In this document: piece after piece, positions 18,088 through 25,319 of the stretch | How positions within the stretch are numbered: the stretch's first letter is position 1 | Layout of the letters: each line of letters begins with the position of its first letter | Assembly (NCBI RefSeq): GCF_009707465.1 | Contig: NZ_CP046120.1 | Location: forward strand, 1,145,501-1,209,500 | Direction: 5' to 3' | From: Novosphingobium sp. Gsoil 351 | GTDB lineage: Bacteria; Pseudomonadota; Alphaproteobacteria; Sphingomonadales; Sphingomonadaceae | DNA length: 64,000 nt | Position numbers and translations under genes: made by a program | The notes under the pieces: model-generated | The model's input: the letters and a program-made list of their open reading frames with translations, nothing else | The model's database searches: none | What the model was told of the DNA's origin: nothing

Positions 18088-18723
18088 TTAACGGCCACCG
18101 AGTTCGACAAACAGCGATTGGCCGCGTCGGTTTGCGCCTTCGGGTTCATCGTCCAAAGGCGGCACGCCGGTATCCCGCCGCAAAACGAACAGGCCATGCC
18201 CACGTGTGGGCCGTTGCCCCTCCAACGCTGATCCTGGCGAGATCGACGGCGCAAGGCCGGTCGTCCGGACCAGATAGAGTCGGGTCTCGCCGGGGAGCGA
18301 CTGGCGTCCGGAAAGATAGGCCGCATAGCGTTCCGGGCCCGCGTTGTACGCCGCGAACAAACCAGGATAGCCAAACCGGTCGCGCATCGCGCGCAAGTAG
18401 GCGGCGCCGGCCAGGATGTTGGCGCGCGGTTCATGGGGATCGGTGCCAAGCGCATGCCGCCGCGTCAGCATCGCCCAGGTCGCCGGCATCACCTGCATCA
18501 GGCCCATTGCGCCTTTGGGGCTTGTGGTGGGGCGGCCGGCGATCCGGGTTCGTCCGCCGCTTTCGGCACGCATGACCCGTTCGATCCAGCTCTCGGGAAT
18601 GCCGAAGCGTTGCGACGCCTCGGCGATATAGCCGCGCCATTGCTCGAAAGGCTCGGCCCGGACCGGCGTCGCGGCGACCAGCGCCAGCGACAGCGACAGG
18701 CCAAGCGGTATCAGCGCACGCAC
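18088..18723 (-). CDS. VirB1-like lytic transglycosylase
   Basis: A 211-residue protein with an N-terminal signal peptide (about 1-22, ending VRAEP). An SLT domain follows: ESWIERVMRAESGGR with catalytic Glu, then GAMGLMQVMPATWA and FAAYNAGPERY. These enzymes open peptidoglycan for the mating channel. The GTG start at 18723 overlaps the traF stop by 13 bp, so it is translated from the same message. The C-terminal 50 residues are extra. This excisionase-traF-transglycosylase order matches symbiosis-ICE mating modules. Confidence 0.88.
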   Translation of the reverse strand: MRALIPLGLSLSLALVAATPVRAEPFEQWRGYIAEASQRFGIPESWIERVMRAESGGRTRIAGRPTTSPKGAMGLMQVMPATWAMLTRRHALGTDPHEPRANILAGAAYLRAMRDRFGYPGLFAAYNAGPERYAAYLSGRQSLPGETRLYLVRTTGLAPSISPGSALEGQRPTRGHGLFVLRRDTGVPPLDDEPEGANRRGQSLFVELGGR

Positions 18724-19313
18724 AGCGGATGAGCCCGGCCGAGAATCGAGGCAGTTTCGCTCGGGCCGAAATAGCGCCCGTCGAACGATGCCGCCGCATC
18801 GGCCATCAGGAGGAAGATCTGGTCCGGGCGGACGGTCGTGCAGCCTTCCCACCACGGGAGCGGGCGTCCGGCCGCATCGCGGCGGCGACGCTCGACGACG
18901 CGTCGGCCATTGATGCTGATGACCGGGCCGGTCGCGCAGACCGTGTCGCCGGGGACGGCGGCGATGCGTTTTACTGCCGGGATATGGGCGGGGAGATAAC
19001 CGCGCCTCGCCGCCAAGCGCCGCGCGCCGGTGGGAAAAACGGCGATTACCATGTCGCCCCTGCGCAAGGGAGCATCGACCCCGACGCGATACAGACCAAG
19101 CGGCGCGCTCGCGCTGGCGTTCCAGACCAGTTCGGCCCGCGGTTCCCACACCAGGGTCGCGAGCGCCCCGATCGCTGATGCTGCGGCCAGGACGAGGATG
19201 CCGCACGGCAGGCGCGAGCGCGCCTCGTCGGCGTCGGCTGGATGAGCCTCCGCCCAGGCGAACAGCGGCAACGAGGTAGGCTCAGGCACAATCGCTGCCG
19301 CGCGACCGGGCAT
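18711..19313 (-). CDS. traF: TraF-type S26 signal peptidase
   Basis: A 200-residue protein of the TraF/S26 family. One membrane segment lies at about 33-51 (GILVLAAASAIGALATLVW). The catalytic region reads SASAPLGLYRV with the nucleophile Ser, and the general-base Lys is in VKRIAAVPGD, with GDxV downstream. TraF matures and cyclises the TrbC pilin in RP4-type systems. The start at 19313 overlaps the AlpA-like gene's stop by 32 bp, so both belong to one operon. TrbC is encoded at 35379. Confidence 0.88.
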   Translation of the reverse strand: MPGRAAAIVPEPTSLPLFAWAEAHPADADEARSRLPCGILVLAAASAIGALATLVWEPRAELVWNASASAPLGLYRVGVDAPLRRGDMVIAVFPTGARRLAARRGYLPAHIPAVKRIAAVPGDTVCATGPVISINGRRVVERRRRDAAGRPLPWWEGCTTVRPDQIFLLMADAAASFDGRYFGPSETASILGRAHPLCVR

Positions 19314-19506
19314 TCGACCAAGCCTCGATGTCGTTGATATGATAGCGCCAGGCGCCTCCATGCAGGCGACCGCGCGGACCGGCGGCGTGCAAGCGCAAGT
19401 CCTTGAGCGTGCCCGGCGCGATGCCAAGGTAGAAGGCGGTTTGCTTGGCGGTGAGGAACGGGCAGGTCTGGCGGGCGGCCTGCGCCCGGTGAGCATCGTC
19501 GTCCAT
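19282..19506 (-). CDS. AlpA/RdfS-like excisionase helix-turn-helix protein
   Basis: A 74-residue winged helix-turn-helix protein: CPFLTAKQTAFYLGI as the first helices, TLKDLRLHAAGPRGRLH as recognition, and GAWRYHINDIEAW as the wing. This is the MerR/AlpA-type fold used by recombination directionality factors. Position matters: in ICEMlSym(R7A) the excisionase RdfS lies directly before traF and the transglycosylase, exactly as here. The ATG at 19506 has a GGAG-like site upstream. It is probably the excision switch, with a second small helix-turn-helix gene next to the integrase as the alternative. Confidence 0.72.
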   Translation of the reverse strand: MDDDAHRAQAARQTCPFLTAKQTAFYLGIAPGTLKDLRLHAAGPRGRLHGGAWRYHINDIEAWSNARSRGSDCA

Positions 19507-19587
19507 CGCTGGCTCCAGTCGGTGCCGCCAACGCGCGGCACCGTTGCGTCTGTGCCGAAGCCCGGCGCCGAACTGGAAGTTCGAAAA

Positions 19588-19605
19588 CGTGTATACACGA
19601 ATTCG
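19588..19605. promoter_or_regulatory. Overlapping palindromes upstream of the excisionase-like gene
   Basis: CGTGTATACACG (19588-19599) is a perfect 12-bp palindrome, overlapped by CGAATTCG (19598-19605). They lie 82-99 bp before the excisionase-like ATG in an otherwise gene-free 282-bp region (19507-19788). This is a candidate activator or repressor site for the excisionase-traF operon. Confidence 0.45.
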
Positions 19606-19788
19606 TACGGGGGCCGGCCTCGCCTCGCTTGGAATGCGGCATTGGTGGCGCAGCACGTATGCTGCCTGGGACAACACCACCCGCCCGATGAACAACTAGG
19701 ACGATGTCAAAAGATTCTGGGCGCCGCACCGCGCTTCGGAGCGGCCCGGCGCGGGCGCAGTGTTGGGCGCTAGAGGACGATCGGCGGG

Positions 19789-20581
19789 CTAGACCCGCGG
19801 CCTGCGCATCAGCATCCGCCATGCTCCGCCACGCAGCCGGGCGGTTTCCGCCACGAGGCGGTGGATTCGCAGCCGCAGCGATTCCCTAACTTCGAAAGAC
19901 GCCGTGCCGGCGTCCCACAGCTCTTCGGCGATCTCGCGGTTCGTGGCGCCGGCGGCGAGTGCGTCGGACACGCGGAGCGCAAGAACGTGCCGCTTGAGCC
20001 TCGGGTCGCGCACCACCAGGGCCTTGCCGAAGCGACGGTTGCGGACCAGCCAGATCAGCCTGCGCAGCGGGAGGATCTTGGACTCGGCCGAGACGATTCC
20101 GCCGATGCGATAGTGCAGCACCACGGGAGTGCCGGAGAGCAGGCTGCCGTTCTCGACGTCGATGCGGACATGATGCCGCCCATCGGAGAGGACGGCGTGT
20201 TCGATCCCCGCTGCATCAACCGCGGCGTTCAACCACGGCAGCAACTCGGCCAGGGCGAGCGCATCGGGATCGTTGGGCTCGGCCGCGACTGCAACCGCCG
20301 TGAGCACACCGGGGTCGAGATCGGCGCTCCAGATGATCCGGGCATCGCGGGCCGAGATCGTCGGATCCTCCGCGAAAATGGACCCCCCAGTGCCGCGCTT
20401 CGGCGGCTGTCGGCAACACGCCCCCGCCGGTCGCGGCGGTGGCCTTGATATGCCAGGCAAGGTAGGTCTCGTCACGGCGCAGCCACTCCCACATCAGGCT
20501 CGCACGATCCGCGCCAGTCAGCCACGAATAGGCCGAAGAGTTGCGCCAGTTGGGCAGTTCGAGGGAGGTCCAAGCGTCCAC
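19789..20581 (-). CDS. DUF6499-DUF2285 activator (FseA-like), needs +1 frameshift
   Basis: Two overlapping frames together give a 263-residue protein. The first (from GTG 20581) has the DUF6499-type N terminus, with NWRNSSAYSWLTG and LMWEWLRRDETYLAWH. The second carries the DUF2285 helix-turn-helix (RLIWLVRNRRFGKALVV, then RVSDALAAGATNREIAEELW). The frames join naturally if one base is skipped in a run of six G/C at 20383-20388, giving RHWGSIFAEDP. In ICEMlSym(R7A) the transfer activator FseA is built from two such parts by programmed +1 frameshifting. The neighbouring luxR/luxI fits that regulation. A sequencing error or inactivating indel remains possible. Confidence 0.72.
20383..20388 (-). 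other. Frame-change site in the DUF2285 gene
   Basis: A run of six C on the forward strand, GGGGGG in the message. Reading CAC TGG GGG and then skipping one G continues as TCC ATT TTC GCG GAG GAT in the DUF2285 frame. The shift is +1, the same direction as described for FseA. Confidence 0.6.
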
Positions 20582-20630
20582 GCTATGGCGTCCAGAACCC
20601 GCGCCGCGCCGGCGAGCCGGCGAAATAACC

Positions 20631-20655
20631 AATATATTTGAAGAATATATTTGAA
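20631..20655. repeat. 12-bp direct repeat in the activator/luxR gap
   Basis: AATATATTTGAA occurs twice (20631-20642 and 20644-20655), separated by one base. It is the most A/T-rich point of this G/C-rich region and lies between the divergent DUF6499-DUF2285 gene and luxR. The 13-bp period suggests a promoter with paired binding sites. Confidence 0.6.
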
Positions 20656-20816
20656 TGGCTCCCACATTTTAGGCAACTTGTCCGGCAACAAACGGGCGCG
20701 TAGGCACCGGTGCAGCAGCGGAGTGAGATCCCGCCGGCGTACCCCAGGACAGGGGAAGGAACGAGCGCAGGGGATTTGGCGACTTGAGGCGCCGCCGGTG
20801 CTCGGTTGAAGGATCG

Positions 20817-21569
20817 ATGGACGAGTTCCGGATGTCCGGCGAGCTGTGCCGGATTGTCGAAGCTGCAGGCAGCGTCGACGACCTCGCCGTGGCAATGACC
20901 GCGGTCGCGACCAAGCTCGGCTTCCAGTTCTACGCCTTGTCGCACCACGTCGACATCGCGCGCGCCGGTGGCGATGCAATCCGCCTGCACAATTATCCCG
21001 CACGCTGGGCCGACTACTACGACAGCCGATCGCTGAGCGTGTCGGACCCGGTCCACCGCGCCAGCCATGTCACCAGCTACGGGTTCTGCTGGTCGAACAT
21101 GCCGGCGATGATTCCGCTGACCTGCGAGGACAAGAAGGTCCTGGCGCTCGGCCGCGAGCAAGGGATCGGCGACGGCTTCACCGTTCCAGCCAACGTGGCC
21201 GGCGAGGCGCGTGGCTCGTGCTCGTTCGCCAACGAGGCGGGCAGGCCGATGCGAAGAGAACTGTTGCCATTCGCCCAGTTCGCCGGCGCGTTCGCGTTCG
21301 AGGCGGCGCGCAGGCTCATCACTCCGCGAGGCATCATAGGAGGATCGCCCATGCCGATGTTGACCGATCGCCAGCGCGACTGCGTGATGTGGGTGGCGCG
21401 GGGCAAGACCGACTGGGAGATCAGCCGGATCCTTGGCGTGACCGAGGAGACGGTGCGGCGCCATATCAAAATGGCGCGTGAAAAGCTGGGGGTGGGAAAG
21501 CGCACACTGCTGGCGGTCCGGGCCCTGTTCGACGGATCGCTGACTTTCACCGATGTTTTGAAATCCTGA
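20817..21569 (+). CDS. LuxR-family quorum-sensing regulator
   Basis: A 250-residue protein. Residues about 15-165 are the acyl-homoserine-lactone-binding domain, with the conserved pattern WADYY, SDP and FCW seen in TraR/LuxR proteins. Residues about 180-245 are the LuxR-type helix-turn-helix (LTDRQRDCVMWVARGKTDWE, then VTEETVRRHIKMAREKLGV). It should bind an acyl-homoserine lactone made by the luxI gene 78 bp downstream and act on nearby lux boxes. The ATG at 20817 is chosen because of the GAAGGA just upstream. On this element it probably couples transfer or cargo expression to cell density. Confidence 0.9.
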   Translation: MDEFRMSGELCRIVEAAGSVDDLAVAMTAVATKLGFQFYALSHHVDIARAGGDAIRLHNYPARWADYYDSRSLSVSDPVHRASHVTSYGFCWSNMPAMIPLTCEDKKVLALGREQGIGDGFTVPANVAGEARGSCSFANEAGRPMRRELLPFAQFAGAFAFEAARRLITPRGIIGGSPMPMLTDRQRDCVMWVARGKTDWEISRILGVTEETVRRHIKMAREKLGVGKRTLLAVRALFDGSLTFTDVLKS

Positions 21570-21570
21570 C

Positions 21571-21588
21571 ATTCCCCGTTCGGGGAAT
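21571..21588. promoter_or_regulatory. lux/tra-box-like 18-bp dyad before luxI
   Basis: ATTCCCCGTTCGGGGAAT has perfect 7-bp arms around a 4-bp centre and is 18 bp long, the length of a TraR box. It begins 2 bp after the luxR stop and lies 60 bp before the luxI ATG. No T-run follows, so a terminator is less likely than an operator for positive feedback on luxI. Confidence 0.6.
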
Positions 21589-21647
21589 AGGCAGCCCGAG
21601 CGTTCCTGCCGACCCTTGCGCGATCACGCCCAAGGGAGGCCCCGGCC

Positions 21648-22268
21648 ATGCTCCACCAATTCGCGTTTTTGACCCAACCCACCGAAGACCATGTCCTGCG
21701 GTCGATGTTCGAGGCGCGCAAGCGCGTCTTCATCGACTTGCTCAAATGGGACGTTCCCGTCCTCGAGGGTCGCTACGAGCTCGACCAGTTCGATGATGAG
21801 CACGCCGAATACCTGGTGATCCAGACGGCCGAGGGGCGCCACGCCGCTTCGGCCCGTCTGCTCGAGACGACCCGACCGCATATTCTCGGCAACCTATTTC
21901 CCGAGCTGTGCCAAACCGAACTGCCGCAAGGGCCGCGCGTCCGCGAGATCACCCGGTTCTGCCTCGATCCCGAGCTCACGACGCTGGAGCGCCGCGAGTT
22001 CCGCAACGTCCTGGTGTCCGGCTTGGTCGAGCATGCGCTCGCCAAGGGCATAGAGACCTACACGGGGGTCGCCGACATGGGGTGGATGCAGCAGATTCTC
22101 GCTTTCGGCTGGCACTGCCACCCTTTGGGGCTTCCCCAGGTGCTCGGGGGCCGGATGCTCGGCGCCCTGTCGATCGCGATCGATCATGAAACGCCCGCGC
22201 TGCTTGCGCAAAGCGGGATCTACCGGCCCGTGGCCGCGGCCGCCGCGCGCACGCTCGAGCTGGCCTGA
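21648..22268 (+). CDS. LuxI-family acyl-homoserine-lactone synthase
   Basis: A 206-residue protein with the conserved LuxI N-terminal residues in order: RSMFEARKRVFIDLLKWDVP (Arg, Phe, Trp), ELDQFDDEHAEYLV (Asp pairs), ASARLL (Arg), then VREITRFCL (Glu, Arg). It makes an acyl-homoserine lactone from S-adenosylmethionine and an acyl carrier. A strong GGGAGG precedes the ATG. It pairs with the luxR gene upstream, and the PhyH gene follows within 17 bp, so the oxygenase is likely part of the quorum-controlled message. Confidence 0.92.
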   Translation: MLHQFAFLTQPTEDHVLRSMFEARKRVFIDLLKWDVPVLEGRYELDQFDDEHAEYLVIQTAEGRHAASARLLETTRPHILGNLFPELCQTELPQGPRVREITRFCLDPELTTLERREFRNVLVSGLVEHALAKGIETYTGVADMGWMQQILAFGWHCHPLGLPQVLGGRMLGALSIAIDHETPALLAQSGIYRPVAAAAARTLELA

Positions 22269-22284
22269 GCCGATGGAGAGCCCG

Positions 22285-23175
22285 ATGACCCAACCCGCTT
22301 GCGACCAGGCTACGATCGACCGCTGGGCGGCCGACCTATTCGGCGACGGCTATTGCGTGATCCCGGACCTCGTCCCGGCGCGCGACATCGCCCGTCTCGA
22401 CGAGGATCTCGCACCCGATTTCTGCTTCACGCCGTTCTGCCAGGGGAAGTTCTATGGTGAGAAGACCAAACGCTTCGGTCGGGTGCTGGCGCGCACCGAC
22501 CATGCAACACCGCTGGTCATGCATCCGCTGGTGCTCGGCGTGGTCAAGCGCGTGCTCGATCCCTGGTGCGACACGATCCAGCTCAACCTGACCCAGGGAA
22601 TTTCGATCTATCCGGGCGCGCTCGCGCAGATGCCCCACCGCGACCAGGACATGTGGGGCGGCCCCAAGGGCAAGGTTGAATATCTCGTCAACGTCATGTG
22701 GCCGATTTCGCGATTCACCCGCGAGAACGGCGCGACGCGGATTTGGCGCAACAGCCATATGGCGCGGATCAACGACAATTTCTGCGAGGGCGACGAAGTC
22801 GTTCCCGAGATGGCGCCCGGCTCGGCGCTGCTGTTCCTCGGCTCGACGCTTCACGCGGCGGGTGCCAACTGCAGTTCCGAAACGCGCCGCGCATTGGTCA
22901 CCGGATATAGCCTTGGCTGGCTCAAGGCCTACGAAAATCAGATTCTCGCCTATCCGCCAATGATCGCGCGAACCTTCGATCCCGAGCTGGCCGCGCTCGT
23001 CGGCTACCGCCAGCACCGTCCCAACCTCGGCAACTTCGACGGGCAGTGTCCCTCGGTCTTGCTTGGCCCGATCCCGACAGAGCCACTTGCGGCGATCGAC
23101 GCACTGCGCCCCGACCAGGTCGCTGCGGTCGATGCGCATGCGGCCGCGCAGCCGCCCACGGTGCCCGTTGCCTAG
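22285..23175 (+). CDS. Phytanoyl-CoA dioxygenase (PhyH) family protein
   Basis: A 296-residue Fe(II)/2-oxoglutarate oxygenase. The iron facial triad is visible as His118-x-Asp120 (MPHRDQD) and His190 (STLHAAG), with Arg near 199 to hold 2-oxoglutarate. The N-terminal segment GDGYCVIPDLVP is typical of PhyH proteins. The substrate is unknown; small-molecule hydroxylation tied to quorum sensing is plausible. ATG 22285 follows GGAGAG; an ATG four codons earlier is also possible. It lies 17 bp after luxI, with a GntR regulator 31 bp after it. Confidence 0.87.
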   Translation: MTQPACDQATIDRWAADLFGDGYCVIPDLVPARDIARLDEDLAPDFCFTPFCQGKFYGEKTKRFGRVLARTDHATPLVMHPLVLGVVKRVLDPWCDTIQLNLTQGISIYPGALAQMPHRDQDMWGGPKGKVEYLVNVMWPISRFTRENGATRIWRNSHMARINDNFCEGDEVVPEMAPGSALLFLGSTLHAAGANCSSETRRALVTGYSLGWLKAYENQILAYPPMIARTFDPELAALVGYRQHRPNLGNFDGQCPSVLLGPIPTEPLAAIDALRPDQVAAVDAHAAAQPPTVPVA

Positions 23176-23206
23176 CCCGGCCCGCGAGCGCGCCGACTTC
23201 TGGCCC

Positions 23207-23827
23207 ATGAGCCCCGGCCCCACATTCGACCGCGTCTATCGCGAACTCAAGGGGCGGCTGATGACCGCGGAATTCGCACCGGGCGAGCATCTCGAGCCGG
23301 TGGCACTCGGCGAAAAGCTGCACGCCAGCGCCACGCCGGTGCGCGATGCGCTGCAGCGACTGGCTGGCGAGCGCCTGGTCGACGCCCCGTTGCACGAAGG
23401 CTTCCGTACGCCGGCGCCGACCGAGCCGGACCTTCGCGATCTGCTCGAATGGAGCGCCAAGCTCGTCGATCTGGCGCTGCGCAGGGTCGCGCCAGCTGCG
23501 GTCGCGACCTCGGACAACGCGCCTTTCGCGACGCCGCACGCGCCCGAGAGCGCCGACGAGATCTTCCTGGCCATCGTCCGAACGACGGGTAGCGACGAGC
23601 ATGTGGCCGCAGTGGCGGGGCTGTTCGACCGGCTCGCGGCGCTGCGCACCGTCGAGCATTTGGTTTTCGACGACGTCGCGGAGGAATACGCCGAACTTCA
23701 CCTAACGTTCGCCAGCGGCAATCTGGTCGAACTCCGCCGCGCCGTGGCCGCCTACCACCGCCGCCGTCAGCGCGCCGCCCCTGATCTCCTTGCCGCCCTG
23801 CGTCGCGAAACCGGGCGCAGGCGGTGA
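23207..23827 (+). CDS. GntR-family (FadR-like) transcriptional regulator
   Basis: A 206-residue protein. Residues about 5-65 are a GntR winged helix-turn-helix: TFDRVYRELKGRLMTAEF, then PGEHLEPVALGEKLHASATP and VRDALQRLAGERLVD. The effector domain is helical but degenerate compared with FCD proteins. ATG 23207 lacks a good ribosome-binding site; a TTG at 23168, inside the PhyH end, would couple translation. It may regulate the PhyH gene or the lasso genes downstream. Confidence 0.8.
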   Translation: MSPGPTFDRVYRELKGRLMTAEFAPGEHLEPVALGEKLHASATPVRDALQRLAGERLVDAPLHEGFRTPAPTEPDLRDLLEWSAKLVDLALRRVAPAAVATSDNAPFATPHAPESADEIFLAIVRTTGSDEHVAAVAGLFDRLAALRTVEHLVFDDVAEEYAELHLTFASGNLVELRRAVAAYHRRRQRAAPDLLAALRRETGRRR

Positions 23828-23860
23828 CGAGCCCCGATCTCGCAAATCGTGGAGCCGACA

Positions 23861-24277
23861 ATGACCCATCGCAATGAGGCGCAACGCCGCTGTCCCGGCG
23901 CCTGGCTTGCTGTGTCCCGATCAAAGCGAGCCAGCGACGGCGCGTCAGTCCTCGAAAGAGCGGGGCCGCCCACCGCGGCCGGGCGACCTCCGGCCGCCTC
24001 GATCCGGCGGCTGCTTGCTCTTGCGCGCGTACTCTTGCCGCGAGCCATGGCGCCGTGCGCGGGCGCGGTCGGCACCGCGCCGCCGACCCGTGATGCGCGA
24101 CTCCACGCGCTTGCCCGCAAACTCGAGTCCATTCTCGACGAGCTCGACGAGCTCGGCGCCCAGCGCGTCGCGATCGACGTCTGCATGGCGTTGGAGCGGA
24201 TCAAGGTTCAGCTGGCGGATGAAGGCGATGCGCCTGCGCCCTTCGCCGAGAACGGGAGCGCGCACGCCGAGATCTGA
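23861..24277 (+). CDS. Hypothetical protein with C-terminal coiled helix
   Basis: A 138-residue open frame. The first 80 residues are arginine/alanine-rich and low in information, but the C-terminal 55 residues (RLHALARKLESILDELDELG, then VAIDVCMALERIKVQLADEG) look like real helical protein. GGAG lies 6 bp before the ATG. It is between the GntR gene and the lasso precursor. I recognise no family. It could be a regulator-binding or leader-like protein, or a chance frame. Confidence 0.45.
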   Translation: MTHRNEAQRRCPGAWLAVSRSKRASDGASVLERAGPPTAAGRPPAASIRRLLALARVLLPRAMAPCAGAVGTAPPTRDARLHALARKLESILDELDELGAQRVAIDVCMALERIKVQLADEGDAPAPFAENGSAHAEI

Positions 24278-24309
24278 CCCGCTGGCGGGACGCTCGGACG
24301 CTTCGATGT

Positions 24310-24323
24310 GACACGGGCGTGTC
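24310..24323. promoter_or_regulatory. 14-bp palindrome upstream of the lasso precursor
   Basis: GACACGGGCGTGTC has 6-bp perfect arms around GG. It lies about 160 bp before the lasso precursor in a 203-bp gap without a gene. It could be an operator for the neighbouring GntR protein, since such proteins bind short dyads. Confidence 0.35.
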
Positions 24324-24480
24324 GGCCCAGCTCACCCGGATTGGGGCGTTTACGTCGCGATTCCGGGCATTAGGGCGGTTCCGCCAACATTCGAAAAATC
24401 CTCGCCGTATAGGTTTCGTATATCGAGCCGCCCGGCCCAGCCTTCGCCTTGCTGCACTCTCGCAGCACAGGAGAAGAACG

Positions 24481-24612
24481 ATGACCTTCGAACTCGACAA
24501 CACCAGCGAGCTGATCGACCTCGGCGCCGCCACCGCGGAGACCCATGGGGGCTTCGGCCCGCCGATCGACGATGCGCAGCAGTCGCTCGGCGGCGGTCTC
24601 AGCGACGACTGA
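24481..24612 (+). CDS. Lasso peptide precursor
   Basis: A 43-residue precursor. The leader (1-22) contains SELIDLGAATAET, the usual recognition region, with Thr21 at the conserved -2 position. The core should start at Gly23 and run 21 residues. Its start GGFGPPID offers Asp8 for an 8-residue macrolactam with Gly1; Asp9 would give a 9-residue ring. The motif is close to benenodin-1, which also has Gly1 and Asp8 with Phe-Gly and Pro in the ring. The tail is polar with three Gly and ends in acidic residues. AGGAG precedes the ATG. The B and C enzymes follow on the same strand. Confidence 0.88.
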   Translation: MTFELDNTSELIDLGAATAETHGGFGPPIDDAQQSLGGGLSDD

Positions 24613-24665
24613 CCGGGACGAGGCGGAGCGGTGGTCGGTCGGCCGCCGCTCCGCACGCTGCGCCG

Positions 24666-25319
24666 ATGGCCTACGGTTTTTCTCCTGGAGTGAGTGGTTG
24701 CGTCGCCGATGGCCGCCTGATCATTCTCGATGTCGCAGCGGACCGCTACCGGATGCTGCCGCCAGCAGCCGAAACGGCCATCTTGCGGCATTTCCATGGC
24801 GACGGCCTGCAATGTGGCGACGAGCGCGCGCTGGCGCGCTTGCTCGCCAATGGCATCTTGCAGGTTCAGCCCGATGGCGTTGGCGGACAACTTTGCGGTC
24901 ACGCGCTTCCGGAACTCAGCTTCTTCGACGATCCATGGCGGACGCCAGGCGCGGTGGCTGTCGCACGCGCCGCGCTTTCGGTGGTGCGCGCCATGGCCGA
25001 CCTGCGCTTGCGCGGCCTCGCGCGCACGCTCGAGGCGTTCCCGCGCTCGAACTCATCACCCGCAGCCGCGCTGTCCTGCTCGCAACGTCACGCTGCCGCG
25101 TTCGCGGAATTGCGCCTGATCATGCGGACGCTTGACCGCTGCCTCCCACTCTCGATCGCGCTTGCGCGAACGGCGCGCCGCTCAGACGGCGACATTCGCC
25201 TGGTCATCGGCGTCAAGCTTGATCCGTTCGGGGCGCATGCCTGGGTTCAGCGGGGCAATGTCGTCCTCAACGATCGCCTCGACGCCGTCGTCCCGTTCAC
25301 GCCGATCCTGGTCCGGTGA
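24666..25319 (+). CDS. Lasso peptide B protein (fused B1-B2 leader peptidase)
   Basis: A 217-residue protein. Residues about 1-85 are the PqqD-like leader-recognition part (ILDVAADRYRMLPPAAETAI). Residues about 95-217 are the transglutaminase-like peptidase with Cys159 (RCLPLS), His191 (AHAWV) and Asp203 (LNDRL), the expected triad. It cuts the leader after residue 22 of the precursor. The fused form is usual in proteobacteria. Its stop overlaps the GTG of the cyclase gene by 4 bp. Confidence 0.9.
   Translation: MAYGFSPGVSGCVADGRLIILDVAADRYRMLPPAAETAILRHFHGDGLQCGDERALARLLANGILQVQPDGVGGQLCGHALPELSFFDDPWRTPGAVAVARAALSVVRAMADLRLRGLARTLEAFPRSNSSPAAALSCSQRHAAAFAELRLIMRTLDRCLPLSIALARTARRSDGDIRLVIGVKLDPFGAHAWVQRGNVVLNDRLDAVVPFTPILVR

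Noticed and set aside
21571..21588. Terminator reading of the luxR/luxI dyad
   Set aside because: There is no T-run, and length, symmetry and place match a lux/tra box better.
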